NCBI RefSeq assembly: GCF_000255295.1 | Contig: NC_017030.1 | Location: 3,286,001-3,350,000, forward strand | DNA: 64,000 nucleotides | Reading direction: 5' to 3' | DNA from: Corallococcus coralloides DSM 2259 | GTDB lineage: Bacteria > Myxococcota > Myxococcia > Myxococcales > Myxococcaceae | In this document: in pieces, positions 31,794-41,032 of the stretch | How the letters are laid out: every line of letters begins with the position of its first letter | Position numbering within the stretch: the stretch's first letter is position 1 | Position numbers and translations under genes: made by a program | Notes under the pieces: model-generated | What the model was told of the DNA's origin: nothing | The model's input: only the letters and a program-made list of their open reading frames with translations | The model's database searches: none

Positions 31794-32264
31794 ATGGTGG
31801 AACTTCCTCGCATCCGTTGGGCGCTCGCCGTGGCGGGCCTGGGCTTGCTGGGGACGGTGGGCTGCGCGCACTCGGTCCCCCTCGCGCAGCGCGTGCGGGT
31901 CGAGGACGAGAAGTGCACGCTCCTCCAGGCGCTGATGCGCCAGCCCGAGCCCGCGAAGGCCATCCAGAAGTTCGTCGCCGAGGGCAAGGAGGAGAGGGCC
32001 CCCGTGGTCGTCTACGTGCGCCACCCGGAGGAGGCCACGCTGGAGCGCTTCTTCACCGGCGACACCCAGTGCGCGAACGAGTCGTTCAAGGTCGTGCAGG
32101 AGAACGTGGTGGACGCCGTGGTGGTGTACCTGCAGGAGGTCCAGGGCGGCTACGCGTACGACGCGCAGCGCTCCAGCCCGGACCGCCTCACCATGGAGGG
32201 CCGTCCCCAGGGCACCGTGCGCAAGGACGGCACCGTGTGGGTGGCGGGCGCGGACGCTATTTGA
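31794..32264 (+). CDS. Small secreted protein, probable lipoprotein
   Basis: A 156-residue protein with an N-terminal hydrophobic segment ending TVGCAH, a weak lipobox (Thr at -3). The mature part (CTLLQALMRQPEPAKAIQKF and VVYVRHPEEATLERFF) matches no family I know. The ATG at 31794 is 4 bases after GAGGTG and 8 bases after the OmpA-type gene, so the two are probably co-expressed. Its last 8 bases overlap the 3' end of marC on the other strand. Confidence 0.7.
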   Translation: MVELPRIRWALAVAGLGLLGTVGCAHSVPLAQRVRVEDEKCTLLQALMRQPEPAKAIQKFVAEGKEERAPVVVYVRHPEEATLERFFTGDTQCANESFKVVQENVVDAVVVYLQEVQGGYAYDAQRSSPDRLTMEGRPQGTVRKDGTVWVAGADAI

Positions 32265-32892
32265 GCAGGTCCTTCGCCCCGTCCGCGATGAACTGCACCG
32301 CGATGGCGGCCAGGATGAGTCCGGACACGCGCTCCAGGATGGCGACGCCGGACTGACGCAGCACCCGCTGCACCAGGCTGGACGCGTTGAGGATGAAGTA
32401 GGTCGCGGTGAAGGTCAGCACCACCGCCGCGACCACCGGCAGCGCGGACACGAAGGACGTCCCGGAGCGCGCCATCAGCACCATGGCGGTGGCGATGGCG
32501 CCCGGCCCCGCGAGCAGCGGAATGGCCAGCGGGACGATGGCCACGTCCTCCTTCACCACGCCCTCTTCCTCTTCCGTGGGGCTGGTGCGCGTGGAGGACG
32601 GCCGGGCGCGCAGCATGTCCAGGGAGGTAATCAGCAGCAGGATGCCGCCCGCCACGCGGAAGGCGCCCAGCGACACGGCGAACACCTGGAAGATGACGCG
32701 GCCGAAGACGGCGAAGAACAGCATCATCCCGCACGCCACCAGACACGCGCGCAGGGCGGTGCTTCTTATCTGCTGCTTGGTGTCCCCCGCCGTCATCGCC
32801 AGGAACAGCGGCACGACGCCAATCGGGTCCACCACGAAGAAGATGGCGGACAGCGACACGAGGAAGGTGGACACCATCCCGGACATCGTCAT
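32257..32892 (-). CDS. MarC-family integral membrane protein
   Basis: A 211-residue protein with six hydrophobic helices. Family marks are FFVVDPIGVVPLFLAMT near the N-terminus and AIPLLAGPGAIATAMVLM in the middle. A charged loop (about 105-120, with four consecutive Glu) splits the two halves. MarC proteins were once linked to antibiotic resistance, but their transport role is unproven. It lies 5 bases after the glycosyltransferase gene on the same strand. Confidence 0.88.
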   Translation of the reverse strand: MTMSGMVSTFLVSLSAIFFVVDPIGVVPLFLAMTAGDTKQQIRSTALRACLVACGMMLFFAVFGRVIFQVFAVSLGAFRVAGGILLLITSLDMLRARPSSTRTSPTEEEEGVVKEDVAIVPLAIPLLAGPGAIATAMVLMARSGTSFVSALPVVAAVVLTFTATYFILNASSLVQRVLRQSGVAILERVSGLILAAIAVQFIADGAKDLLK

Positions 32893-32897
32893 GGCGG

Positions 32898-33602
32898 CTA
32901 GACCGTGAAGCGCAGCTTCCAGACCATGCCCAGCGCTTCGACGAAGATCTTCTTGTTCATCTTCGAGTGCCCCACGCGCCGGTCCTCGAACACGATGGGG
33001 ACCTCGCGCACGGTGAAGCCCTTGCGCAGGGTGCGGTAGGTGAGCTCGATCTGGAACGCGTACCCGGTGCTGCGCACCTCATCCAGGTTGATGCTCTCCA
33101 GCACGCGGCGGTTGAAGCACTTGAAGCCGCCGGTGAGGTCGCGCACGTCCACGCCCAGGATGCTGCGCGCGTAGAGCGAACCGCCGCGGCTGATGATCTT
33201 CCGGCCCACGCCCCAGTTCACCGTGCCGCCGCCATCCACGTAGCGCGAGCCCAGCACCAGGTCCGCGCCGCCTTCCGCGGCGTCCAGGAAGGTGGGCAGG
33301 TAGCGCGGGTCGTGGCTGAAGTCCGCGTCCATCTCCAGGATGAACGTGTAGCCCTCGGCCAGGGCCCACCGGAAGGCGGCCAGGTACGCGCGGCCCAGGC
33401 CCTCCTTCTTCTCGCGGTGGAGCACGCGCACGCGAGGGTTCTTCGCGGCCAGCTCGTCCGCCAGCTGCCCCGTCCCGTCAGGCGAGTTGTCGTCGACGAC
33501 GAGGATGTCCACACGGGGGTCCGCCGCCAGCACCGCCTGGGTGATGGGGCCGATGTTTTCCCGCTCGTTGTAGGTGGGGATGCAGACCAGCGCACGGTTC
33601 AT
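32898..33602 (-). CDS. Polyprenol-phosphate mannosyltransferase (Dpm1-type, GT2)
   Basis: A 234-residue GT-A enzyme. It starts ALVCIPTYNERENIGPIT, with the nucleotide-binding DDNSPDGTG, the metal site MDADFSHDP and the GGFKCFNRRVLE and EVPIVFEDRRVGHSKM segments typical of Dpm1/Ppm1. Such enzymes make polyprenyl-phosphate-mannose or a related lipid-linked sugar for glycosylation outside the cytoplasm. It has no C-terminal membrane helices, so it is the soluble type. It is upstream of marC and downstream of lpxB on the minus strand. Confidence 0.9.
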   Translation of the reverse strand: MNRALVCIPTYNERENIGPITQAVLAADPRVDILVVDDNSPDGTGQLADELAAKNPRVRVLHREKKEGLGRAYLAAFRWALAEGYTFILEMDADFSHDPRYLPTFLDAAEGGADLVLGSRYVDGGGTVNWGVGRKIISRGGSLYARSILGVDVRDLTGGFKCFNRRVLESINLDEVRSTGYAFQIELTYRTLRKGFTVREVPIVFEDRRVGHSKMNKKIFVEALGMVWKLRFTV

Positions 33603-33641
33603 GACCCGGCGGACATACCCCAAACCCGGCGCTGGAACAGC

Positions 33642-33668
33642 AGAACCGACGCCAACCCGGTCGGTTCT
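33642..33668 (-). terminator. Hairpin after lpxB
   Basis: A perfect 9-bp stem (33642-33650 with 33660-33668, 9-nt loop) lies 5 bases beyond the lpxB stop and 39 bases before the next minus-strand start. There is no T-run, only TGCTGTTCC. It is a candidate terminator or attenuator. Confidence 0.5.
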
Positions 33669-33673
33669 CCGGC

Positions 33674-34834
33674 TCAGGAGACAGGGCGCGGGGGCAGCAG
33701 CTCCAGCACCGTCTGGGCCGCGCGGTGGGCGGCACCCACCTCGCCCAGGCGCCCGCGCACCTCGGCCAGGCCCTGGACCATGGCGTCGCGGGGCTCGCCG
33801 GGCAGCCACACGCGCCGCACCTCGGAGGCGATGTTCTCCGGAGTCATCTCCCCCTGGAGCAGCTCCGGCACCACGCGCCGGCCCGCCAGCAGGTTGATGA
33901 GCGACACGAAGGCCACCTTCAGCATCATCCGGCCCACCCAGTACGTCACCAGCGACACGCGGTACACGACGACCAGCGGCCGCTCCATCAGCCCCGCCTC
34001 CAGCACCGCCGTGCCGGAGGCCACCACCGCGGCGTCGCTCGCGCCCACCACCTCCGGGGCGCGCCCGTCCACCAGGACCGGCGTGACGCCGCTGCCCTCG
34101 AAGCGGGAGAGGATCTCCTCCTTCGCGATGGTGGGCGCCACCGGCACCACCACCTGGAGTCCCGGCCGCTCGGAGACGAGCTGCTTGGCGGCCCCGACGA
34201 GGGTGGGGAGGATGCGGCGGATCTCACTCATCCGGCTGCCGGGCAGCAGCGCGAGCGTGGGAGCGTCCTCGGGCAGGCCCAGGCGCTGGCGGAACTCGCG
34301 GGCGCTGGCCGACTTGGGCATCTGCTCCAGCACGGGACTTCCCACGTAGCGTGCGGGCACCCCGGCCTCCCGGTAGAAGTCCTCCTCGAAGGGCAGGATG
34401 CAGAGCATCCGGTCCACCAGCCGCTGGATGGTGCGCACGCGGCCCCGGCGCCAGGCCCAGATCATCGGGGACACGTAGTAGGCCACCGGGATGCCCAGTG
34501 CCTTGAGCTTCTTGGCCAGCCGCAGGTTGAAGTCCGGGATGTCCACCAGGATGGCGCAGTCGGGGCGGCGCTCCTCGGCGGCCTGGGCCAGGTCCTTCAT
34601 GATCCGCAGGATGCGGGGGATGCGGGGGAGCACCTCGGTGATGCCCATGACGGACACTTCCCGGGCGTCGTGGATGAGTTCCACTCCCCGAGCGGCCAGC
34701 CGGGCGCCTCCCATGCCGAAGAAGGTGAGGTCGGGGCGCAGGGCCTGGAGGGCGGCGACGAGCTCCGAGGCGTGGGTGTCGCCGGAGGCCTCGCCGGCCA
34801 CGACGAGGATGCGGGGGGAGGATGGCTGCGTCAT
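33674..34834 (-). CDS. lpxB: Lipid-A-disaccharide synthase LpxB
   Basis: A 386-residue GT19 enzyme that joins lipid X and UDP-diacylglucosamine into the lipid A disaccharide. Marks: VVAGEASGDTHASELVAAL at the N-terminus, FFGMGGARL, then SPMIWAWRRGRV, LPFEEDFY and LALLPGSRMSEI. The ATG at 34834 gives MTQPSSPRIL; an upstream ATG at 34852 is possible. It is divergent from the pseudo-receiver gene by 63 bases, so both LPS transcription units could share a control region. Confidence 0.95.
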   Translation of the reverse strand: MTQPSSPRILVVAGEASGDTHASELVAALQALRPDLTFFGMGGARLAARGVELIHDAREVSVMGITEVLPRIPRILRIMKDLAQAAEERRPDCAILVDIPDFNLRLAKKLKALGIPVAYYVSPMIWAWRRGRVRTIQRLVDRMLCILPFEEDFYREAGVPARYVGSPVLEQMPKSASAREFRQRLGLPEDAPTLALLPGSRMSEIRRILPTLVGAAKQLVSERPGLQVVVPVAPTIAKEEILSRFEGSGVTPVLVDGRAPEVVGASDAAVVASGTAVLEAGLMERPLVVVYRVSLVTYWVGRMMLKVAFVSLINLLAGRRVVPELLQGEMTPENIASEVRRVWLPGEPRDAMVQGLAEVRGRLGEVGAAHRAAQTVLELLPPRPVS

Positions 34835-34897
34835 GGGAGGCAAGACCCTCATCGTAGCTGATGCGCGGAGGGAGGGAGGTTGTAGACTGCGGCCCCC

Positions 34898-36784
34898 TTG
34901 AAGACGCTTCTGCTCGCTGAGAGCCACCCCCCGACCCTGGAGCACCTGACGGGCTTGCTCTCGCAGGCCGGGTACACCGTTCGGGCGGTGAATGACGCCG
35001 TGATGGCGTTGGAGCACTTCTCGGCGGACAACCCGGACGTGGTGGTGCTGGGCGTGGACCTGCCGCGCGTGGAGGGGCAGCACGTCGTGCACCTCATCCG
35101 CGGGCACAGCCAGGGCGGGCGGGTGCCCATCGTGGCCATCGACAAGGGGCACCTGGGCCGCGCGAAGGGCGTGAGCTCGGTGCTGGACCTGAAGGTCAAC
35201 GCGTACATCCCGGATCCGCTCAAGCCGGGGGAGCTGGTGCCCCGCCTGGAGGCGCTGGTGAAGGCCGCCCAGCTCATCCCGCTCACGGGCCTGGCCGCCA
35301 CGCTGTCGCGCCCCGCGGTGGCGGCGGGAGAGCTGAAGTCCTTCCCACTGCCGGCGCTGCTGCACTCGCTCTACCGGCTGCGCCGTGACGGCGTGCTGGT
35401 GGTGGCCCTCAAGGGGCTGTCGCGCCGGGTGTACTTCCTGCGCGGCGGGCCGGTGAACTTCGACTCCTCCGCGAAGGAGGACGCGCTGCCCCGCTTCCTG
35501 CGCGAGCGAAAGGTCCTCACGGAGGCGCAGGAGCAGCCGGTGGTGGAGTCGCTCGCCTCCGGGCTGCGCATCGGCGCGGCGTTGGCGGACGTGGGCGTGG
35601 AGGCGGTGGGCGAGGACCTGCTGGCGCTCCTGCGCGACTTCACCCGGGACCGGCTCGGACGCGTGCTGGCCATGCGCGAGGGCCGTTACGCGTTCTACGC
35701 GGGCGACGAGTTCTCCTCCGAAGTGGCCTCCGTGGATCAGCCCGCCCTGGCGCCGCTGCTGGAGGCCGCGCGCAAGCGGATGCCCCTGCGGGTGGTGGCG
35801 GGCGCGCTCAAGGCGCACCTGAACGAGTACCCGGTGCGCTCGGCGGACTTCGGCCGGGACCTCCAGTCGATGGCGCTGGACACGGAGGACATCAAGCTGG
35901 CCATGCAGGTGAATGGCCGCATCGTGCTCAAGGACCTGCTGGCGCACGGGCGCGCGGAACTGCGCGCGGCTTACACGCTGCTGTGGTTCCTCAAGCTGAC
36001 GGGCGGCGTGACGTTCTCCGCGACGCCGGTGGCCACGGGAACGGATGTGCTGAGCGCGGCGGCGGTGCCGGACGTCATCGCGCCGCGCAAGCGCAAGAGC
36101 CTGCCCGCGGAGACGGCGGCGGCGCTGCGCGAGGAAGCGGTGCGCATCATCACGCGCAGCTACTTCGGCGGGCTGGGCCTGGACCTCGCGGCGGACAAGG
36201 AAGCAGTGGAGCGCGCGTATCACGAGACGGCGATGCGCTTTCACCCGGACACCTACGCGGAGTTCGACATCTCCGACCTGCGCGACCTGTTGGAGCAGGT
36301 GCAGGAGAAGCTGTCCGCGGCGTACCGCGTGCTGAGCGTGGACGAGAAGCGCCGCGCCTATCTCCAGTACTTCTTCAGCCGGCAGGAGGTGGTGGGCCGC
36401 GCGACCGCCATCAACGTGGACGCGGAGCTCGCGCTGCGCCGGGGCGAGTCCGCGATGAAGCGGGGCGACTACAAGGCGGCCATCCAGGGCTTCGAGGAAG
36501 CGGTGTCGCTCAACGGCAGCGAGCCCGAGTACTACTCGTACCTCGCCTGGGCGAAGTACCGGGGCTCGCCCGGGTCGCTGATGCAGCGGGCGCTCGCGGC
36601 GCGCAAGGTGCTCAAGCAGGCGCTGACGTTGGACCCGTACCTGGAGCGGGCGCAGATCATCGCGGCCATCATCGAAATCGACCTGGCTGACGCGCCGCTC
36701 GCGCGAAAGAAGCTGATGAAGGTGCTGGAGCTGAACCCGTATTCGGTGCTCGCGAGAGCGGCGTTGCAGAAGGTGGTGAAGTAG
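34898..36784 (+). CDS. Pseudo-receiver / DUF4388 / J-domain / TPR protein heading the LPS operon
   Basis: A 628-residue multidomain protein. Residues 1-125 fold like a response-regulator receiver, but Gly52 lies at the phospho-acceptor position (PDVVVLGVDLPRVEG) and the N-terminal acidic pair is missing (LLLAESHPP). Residues about 140-245 are a DUF4388 domain (LKSFPLPALLHSLYRLRRDG). Residues about 245-400 are a further helical module. Residues about 420-495 are a J domain with an intact HPD (H449, MRFHPDTY), which should stimulate a DnaK ATPase. Residues about 515-628 are TPR. TTG 34898 is the start. The MsbA-like gene begins 2 bases downstream, so it leads the LPS operon. No function is established. 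Confidence 0.82.
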   Translation: MKTLLLAESHPPTLEHLTGLLSQAGYTVRAVNDAVMALEHFSADNPDVVVLGVDLPRVEGQHVVHLIRGHSQGGRVPIVAIDKGHLGRAKGVSSVLDLKVNAYIPDPLKPGELVPRLEALVKAAQLIPLTGLAATLSRPAVAAGELKSFPLPALLHSLYRLRRDGVLVVALKGLSRRVYFLRGGPVNFDSSAKEDALPRFLRERKVLTEAQEQPVVESLASGLRIGAALADVGVEAVGEDLLALLRDFTRDRLGRVLAMREGRYAFYAGDEFSSEVASVDQPALAPLLEAARKRMPLRVVAGALKAHLNEYPVRSADFGRDLQSMALDTEDIKLAMQVNGRIVLKDLLAHGRAELRAAYTLLWFLKLTGGVTFSATPVATGTDVLSAAAVPDVIAPRKRKSLPAETAAALREEAVRIITRSYFGGLGLDLAADKEAVERAYHETAMRFHPDTYAEFDISDLRDLLEQVQEKLSAAYRVLSVDEKRRAYLQYFFSRQEVVGRATAINVDAELALRRGESAMKRGDYKAAIQGFEEAVSLNGSEPEYYSYLAWAKYRGSPGSLMQRALAARKVLKQALTLDPYLERAQIIAAIIEIDLADAPLARKKLMKVLELNPYSVLARAALQKVVK

Positions 36785-36786
36785 TC

Positions 36787-38571
36787 ATGCATCACGCGCT
36801 CTGGCGGCTGCTCCGGTACGCGAAGCCGCACGTGGGAATCCTCGTCCTGGCCTTCGCGTGCATGGCGGTGTTGGGGCTCGCGACGGGCGCGTACGCGTAC
36901 CTGCTGGGCCCGGCGCTGCGCTTCCTGTTGTCGGGAGGAGAGGAAGGCTTCGCGAGCGCGCACCGGGTGCCGTGGCTGGCGGACCTGCCGCGCGAGGCGG
37001 CGCTCTGGGGCTTCCCGGTGTTCGTGCTGGCGGTGGGCGCGCTGAAGGGCGTGGGGTACCTGGGCCAGTTCTACTTCATGGGCCTGTTCGCGCAGCGCGT
37101 GGTGAAGGACCTGAGGCGCGACCTGTTCCTGCGGCTCACGGCGCTGTCGCCGTCGCAGCTGTCGAAGGAGCGGACGGGAGATCTGCTCAGCCGCTTCTCC
37201 TCGGACGTGATGGCGGTGGAGCTGGCCGCCATGTACACGGTGGGCTCGTACCTGCGAGACACCATCCAGGTGCTGGTGCTCGCGAGCGTGGCGCTGGCGA
37301 TGAGCCCGGTGCTCGGAGGGCTGATGCTGGCGGTGATTCCGCTGGCGGCGCTGCCCGCCTCGAAGCTGACGCGCAAGGTGCTGAAGGGAACGCGAGAAGG
37401 GCAGGCCCACCTGGGCCAGCTCGCGGGCCAGCTGCACGAAGGCCTGGGAGGCCTGCGCACCATCCAGGCCTTCAACGGCCAGGAGGCGGAGCTGGCGCGC
37501 TTCGAGTCCTACGCGAAGGCCCACGAGGAAGCGGTGGTGGGCGCGGCCTGGGCGCGAGGGGGTGTGCCGGGATTGATGGAGGTTCTCGCCGCGGCGGCGC
37601 TCGCGGGAGCGCTGGGCTACGCGGCGGCGACGCGGGCGATGGAGCCGGAGGCGCTCCTGTCCCTGCTCACGGCGGTCATCCTGGTGTACCAGCCGGTGAA
37701 GGACCTGGGCCGGGTGACGCAGTTCGCGGTGCAGGCGGGAGCGGCGGGAGAGCGCCTCTTCGCGCTGCTCGACCTGAAGCACCCCGTGGAGGACGCCGCC
37801 AGCGCGGTGCCGGCGCCCGCGCTGCATGAGTCGCTGCGCATGGAGGACGTGCGCTTCTTCTACGGCGAGCGCCGCGCGCTGGACGGGCTGACCCTGGACC
37901 TGAAGGTGGGGCAGGTGGCGGCGCTGGTGGGCGGCAGTGGAGGCGGCAAGAGCACGGTGACATCGCTGTTGCTGCGCTTCGAGCGTCCCCAGCAGGGGCG
38001 CATCCTCCTGGATGGCGTGGACGCGGACACGTACACGGCGGCGAGCGTCCGGAGTCAGTTCGCGCTGGTGACGCAGGAACCGCTGCTCTTCCACGGCACC
38101 GTGCTGGAGAACCTGCGGCACGCGAAGCCCGAAGCGACGAAGGAGGAAGTGGAGGCCGCGGCGAAGGTGGCGAACGCGGACGCCTTCATCCAGGGCCTGC
38201 CCCAGGGCTACGACACGCGCATCGGCGAGCGAGGCGTGACCTTGAGCGGAGGCCAGCGCCAGCGCCTGTGCATCGCGAGGGCGGTGCTGTCCAAGGCCCC
38301 GGTGCTGGTGCTGGACGAAGCGACCAGCAGCCTGGATCCGGAGAACGAGCGCGAGGTGCAGGCCGCGCTGGCGAAGGTGCTCCCCGGCCGGACGGCGCTG
38401 GTCATCGCGCACCGGCTGTCCACGGTCACGAACGCGGACGTCATCCACGTGGTGGAGGCGGGCCGCATCGTGGAGAGCGGAAGCCACGCGGACCTGCTCC
38501 AGAAGGAAGGCCGCTACGCCGCCATGTGGCGCCTGCAGACGTCAGGCCCCATCGAGCGGGGAGCAGCGTGA
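36787..38571 (+). CDS. msbA: MsbA-like ABC exporter (lipid A / lipid flippase)
   Basis: A 594-residue half-transporter. Six transmembrane helices lie within about residues 15-310. The nucleotide-binding domain holds Walker A VGGSGGGKST near residue 385, signature LSGGQRQRLCIARAV and Walker B VLVLDEATSSLD. MsbA flips lipid A-core across the inner membrane, and this gene's position inside an lpx/waaA operon supports that role. Other ABCB-type lipid or drug exporters look alike, so the substrate is inferred from context. The stop overlaps the PHP gene's GTG. Confidence 0.87.
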   Translation: MHHALWRLLRYAKPHVGILVLAFACMAVLGLATGAYAYLLGPALRFLLSGGEEGFASAHRVPWLADLPREAALWGFPVFVLAVGALKGVGYLGQFYFMGLFAQRVVKDLRRDLFLRLTALSPSQLSKERTGDLLSRFSSDVMAVELAAMYTVGSYLRDTIQVLVLASVALAMSPVLGGLMLAVIPLAALPASKLTRKVLKGTREGQAHLGQLAGQLHEGLGGLRTIQAFNGQEAELARFESYAKAHEEAVVGAAWARGGVPGLMEVLAAAALAGALGYAAATRAMEPEALLSLLTAVILVYQPVKDLGRVTQFAVQAGAAGERLFALLDLKHPVEDAASAVPAPALHESLRMEDVRFFYGERRALDGLTLDLKVGQVAALVGGSGGGKSTVTSLLLRFERPQQGRILLDGVDADTYTAASVRSQFALVTQEPLLFHGTVLENLRHAKPEATKEEVEAAAKVANADAFIQGLPQGYDTRIGERGVTLSGGQRQRLCIARAVLSKAPVLVLDEATSSLDPENEREVQAALAKVLPGRTALVIAHRLSTVTNADVIHVVEAGRIVESGSHADLLQKEGRYAAMWRLQTSGPIERGAA

Positions 38572-39743
38572 GCAAGGCGGGCACGGCGAAGCGGCCCCTC
38601 GCCCTGGCGATCCGCGCCGTGTTCGGTGTGCTGCTCCTGCTCCTGGGAGTCGCGGGCTTCTTCGCCTTCGCGGCGGGCTTCGCGGACTACCCCGTCGTTG
38701 AGCCCGCACCGAACGCGAAGCCGTGGATCCGCGGCGCGTATCACGTGCACACCACGCGCTCGGACGGGAACGGGACGCCCGCGAAGGTCGCCCGGGCGGC
38801 GAAGGCCGCGGGCCTCGACTTCGTGGTGCTCACCGACCACAACGACTTCAAGCCGCCCGCCGCGACCTGGGTGGACGGCGTGCTGCTCATCCCTGGAGTG
38901 GAGATTTCGACCAACGCGGGCCACCTGGCCGCGTTCGGCATGCAGCAGCCCATCGAAGGCGTGAAGCCCTGGGGGCCACCGGAACCTGCGGTGGCCGCGG
39001 TGGAAGCCGCCGGAGGCACTGCGGTCCTCGCGCATCCGGTCCAGACGAAGAACCCCTGGAACGACGAAGCGACGGCGCATCAGGTCCCGGGCTTCGAGCT
39101 GTACTCGGCGGACACCTTCTTCCGGCAGGCACTGCGAAGCCCCGTGAGCCGGCTCCTGCCCGCGGTGGGAGCCTCCCTGGTGAACCCGGTGCACGGCGTG
39201 ATGCTGCTCGCGGTCCCGGAGCCACGCCCGACAGAGCGCTTCCTGGAGCTGGCGCGAGAGCGCAAGCGCATCGCCCTGTGTGGCAATGACGCGCACGGCG
39301 TGCCCGCGTACGAGGACATCTTCAACGCGCTCGACATGGAGCTCCCGCCAGCCGTGCTGTCAGGACCCCTGTCCCAGAACGCCCGAGAAGCCGCGTCCCA
39401 GGTCACGCAGGCGCTGGCGAGCGGTCAGGCCCTCTGCGTCTTCCGTGCGCTCGGAGCCCCGGAGGGCTTCACCCTGGAAGGCTTCGACGCGAACACGAGG
39501 GAAGCCCCCGTGGGCACGGTGCTGACGGTCCGCCTCCCGGAACACACCCCAGGCACGCTGGAGGTCCGGGTGTGGGGCGACGGCCGCCTGCAACCCGACG
39601 GGCAGCACATCGAGCTGACCGGCCCCGGAGCAGTCCAGGTGGAGGTCTGGGCCCACGCGCCCGGACGTTTCTTCGGCCACGAGTGGCGGCCCTGGCTGGT
39701 CCCCAGCCCGGTGCGAGTGGTGCCGAGACCGCCGGGCATCTGA
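38568..39743 (+). CDS. Membrane-anchored PHP-domain phosphoesterase
   Basis: A 391-residue protein starting at GTG 38568 (4-base overlap). One N-terminal transmembrane helix (LALAIRAVFGVLLLLLGVAG) precedes a PHP domain at about 55-300. Metal-binding motifs in order are YHVHTTRSDG, LTDHND, GVEIST, VLAHPV and GNDAHG, so it should be a working metal-dependent phosphoesterase facing the periplasm. A beta-rich C-terminal domain (about 310-390) follows. No known LPS step uses such an enzyme; it might remove phosphates from lipid A, core or a lipid carrier, which is inference from context. Confidence 0.83.
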   Translation: MSKAGTAKRPLALAIRAVFGVLLLLLGVAGFFAFAAGFADYPVVEPAPNAKPWIRGAYHVHTTRSDGNGTPAKVARAAKAAGLDFVVLTDHNDFKPPAATWVDGVLLIPGVEISTNAGHLAAFGMQQPIEGVKPWGPPEPAVAAVEAAGGTAVLAHPVQTKNPWNDEATAHQVPGFELYSADTFFRQALRSPVSRLLPAVGASLVNPVHGVMLLAVPEPRPTERFLELARERKRIALCGNDAHGVPAYEDIFNALDMELPPAVLSGPLSQNAREAASQVTQALASGQALCVFRALGAPEGFTLEGFDANTREAPVGTVLTVRLPEHTPGTLEVRVWGDGRLQPDGQHIELTGPGAVQVEVWAHAPGRFFGHEWRPWLVPSPVRVVPRPPGI

Positions 39744-39763
39744 TAGAGCGCGGGACGTCGCCC

Positions 39764-41032
39764 ATGCGCCTGCTCTACGTCGTCGCCACCTACGTCCTCT
39801 TCGCGCTGCTGTTCCCGGTGCTCTGCGTGTACCGGAAGACGCGTCACGGGCTGAAGCAGCGGCTGGGCTTCTACGGGCCGGGCGACCTGCCAACGGGAGA
39901 AGGCCCGCTGCTGTGGTTGCACGGAGCCAGCGCGGGAGACCTGCTGGCCCTGGCGCCCATGTTCGGCCCCCTGCGCGAGCGCTTCCCCGGCTGCCGCATC
40001 GTGCTCTCGACCATGACGGACAGCGGCCACGCGATGGCAAGGGACCGCCTGGCGAAGCAGATCGACGGAGTCGTGTACGTGCCCTACGACCTCTGGGGCG
40101 CGACGCGAAGGGCGGTGCGAGCCCTCCAGCCGGACCTCCTCGTCCTCGAGTACACGGAGGTCTGGCCCAACCTCATCCGCGCCGCGAAGCAGTCCGGAGC
40201 CAGCGTGGTGATGACCAACGGGCGCTTCTCCCCCGCGAACGTAGGGAAGTACCGGACGCTCTTCGGTCTCATCGAGAACCCGCTGAAGGACCTGGACCTG
40301 CTGCTGATGAGGCAGGACGAGGAAGCCGAAAGAGCGAAGGCCCTCGGTGCACCAGCCGAGCGGGTCCTCACCACCGGGAACACCAAGTTCGACGCCCTCG
40401 CGGCGGGACCGGCCCCAGAGGACGAAACCCTGAGAACCGCCCTCGGACTGACCGCAGCGGATCCCGTGTGGCTCGCGGGGAGCACGCACGAAGGCGAGGA
40501 AGAAATCCTGTTGCAGGTGTATCAGCGTCTACGGGAGCGCTGGCCCACGCTGAGCCTGGTCATCGCGCCGCGCTACCTGAACCGGGCGGAGCGGATCCAG
40601 ACCCTCGCAAGGGAGCGGAACCTGACCGTGGGCCTGCGCTCGCAGGGCAACCCGGAGCGAGCGCCGGTGGTGGTGATGGACTCGATGGGCGAGCTGTCGC
40701 GAGCCTATCGCCTGGCGACGGTGGTGTTCGTGGGAGGCTCCTTCACGAAGCGAGGCGGCCAGAACATCCTGGAGCCAGCGGGGCAGGGCAGGCCGGTGCT
40801 GTTCGGCCCGCACATGGACAACTTCCGCGACAGCGTCGCGGTGCTGCAAGGCAACGGAGGCATTCAAGTGGCGGACGGAGAAGCCCTGCACGCCGCGCTG
40901 GAGGACCTCCTCGCCCATCCCGAGCGCCGGCAGCAGCTGGGCGCCCAGGCAGAAGCCACGGTGCGGCGCATCTCCGGAGCCAGTGAGCGCAACGCGGAGG
41001 CCATGGCCGCGCTAAGGAGGGCTCCTCGATGA
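39764..41032 (+). CDS. waaA: 3-deoxy-D-manno-octulosonate (Kdo) transferase
   Basis: A 422-residue GT30 enzyme that adds Kdo to lipid A precursor at the inner membrane. An N-terminal membrane helix (LLYVVATYVLFALLFPVLC) is followed by KQRLGFYG, LWLHGASAGDLLAL (usual: WxHAxSVGE), then TEVWPNLIRAAKQSG, NGRFSP and VFVGGSFTKRGGQNILEPA. The Glu of the common GE pair is here Asp (GASAGD). Length fits the family. It overlaps the next gene by 4 bases. Confidence 0.92.
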   Translation: MRLLYVVATYVLFALLFPVLCVYRKTRHGLKQRLGFYGPGDLPTGEGPLLWLHGASAGDLLALAPMFGPLRERFPGCRIVLSTMTDSGHAMARDRLAKQIDGVVYVPYDLWGATRRAVRALQPDLLVLEYTEVWPNLIRAAKQSGASVVMTNGRFSPANVGKYRTLFGLIENPLKDLDLLLMRQDEEAERAKALGAPAERVLTTGNTKFDALAAGPAPEDETLRTALGLTAADPVWLAGSTHEGEEEILLQVYQRLRERWPTLSLVIAPRYLNRAERIQTLARERNLTVGLRSQGNPERAPVVVMDSMGELSRAYRLATVVFVGGSFTKRGGQNILEPAGQGRPVLFGPHMDNFRDSVAVLQGNGGIQVADGEALHAALEDLLAHPERRQQLGAQAEATVRRISGASERNAEAMAALRRAPR

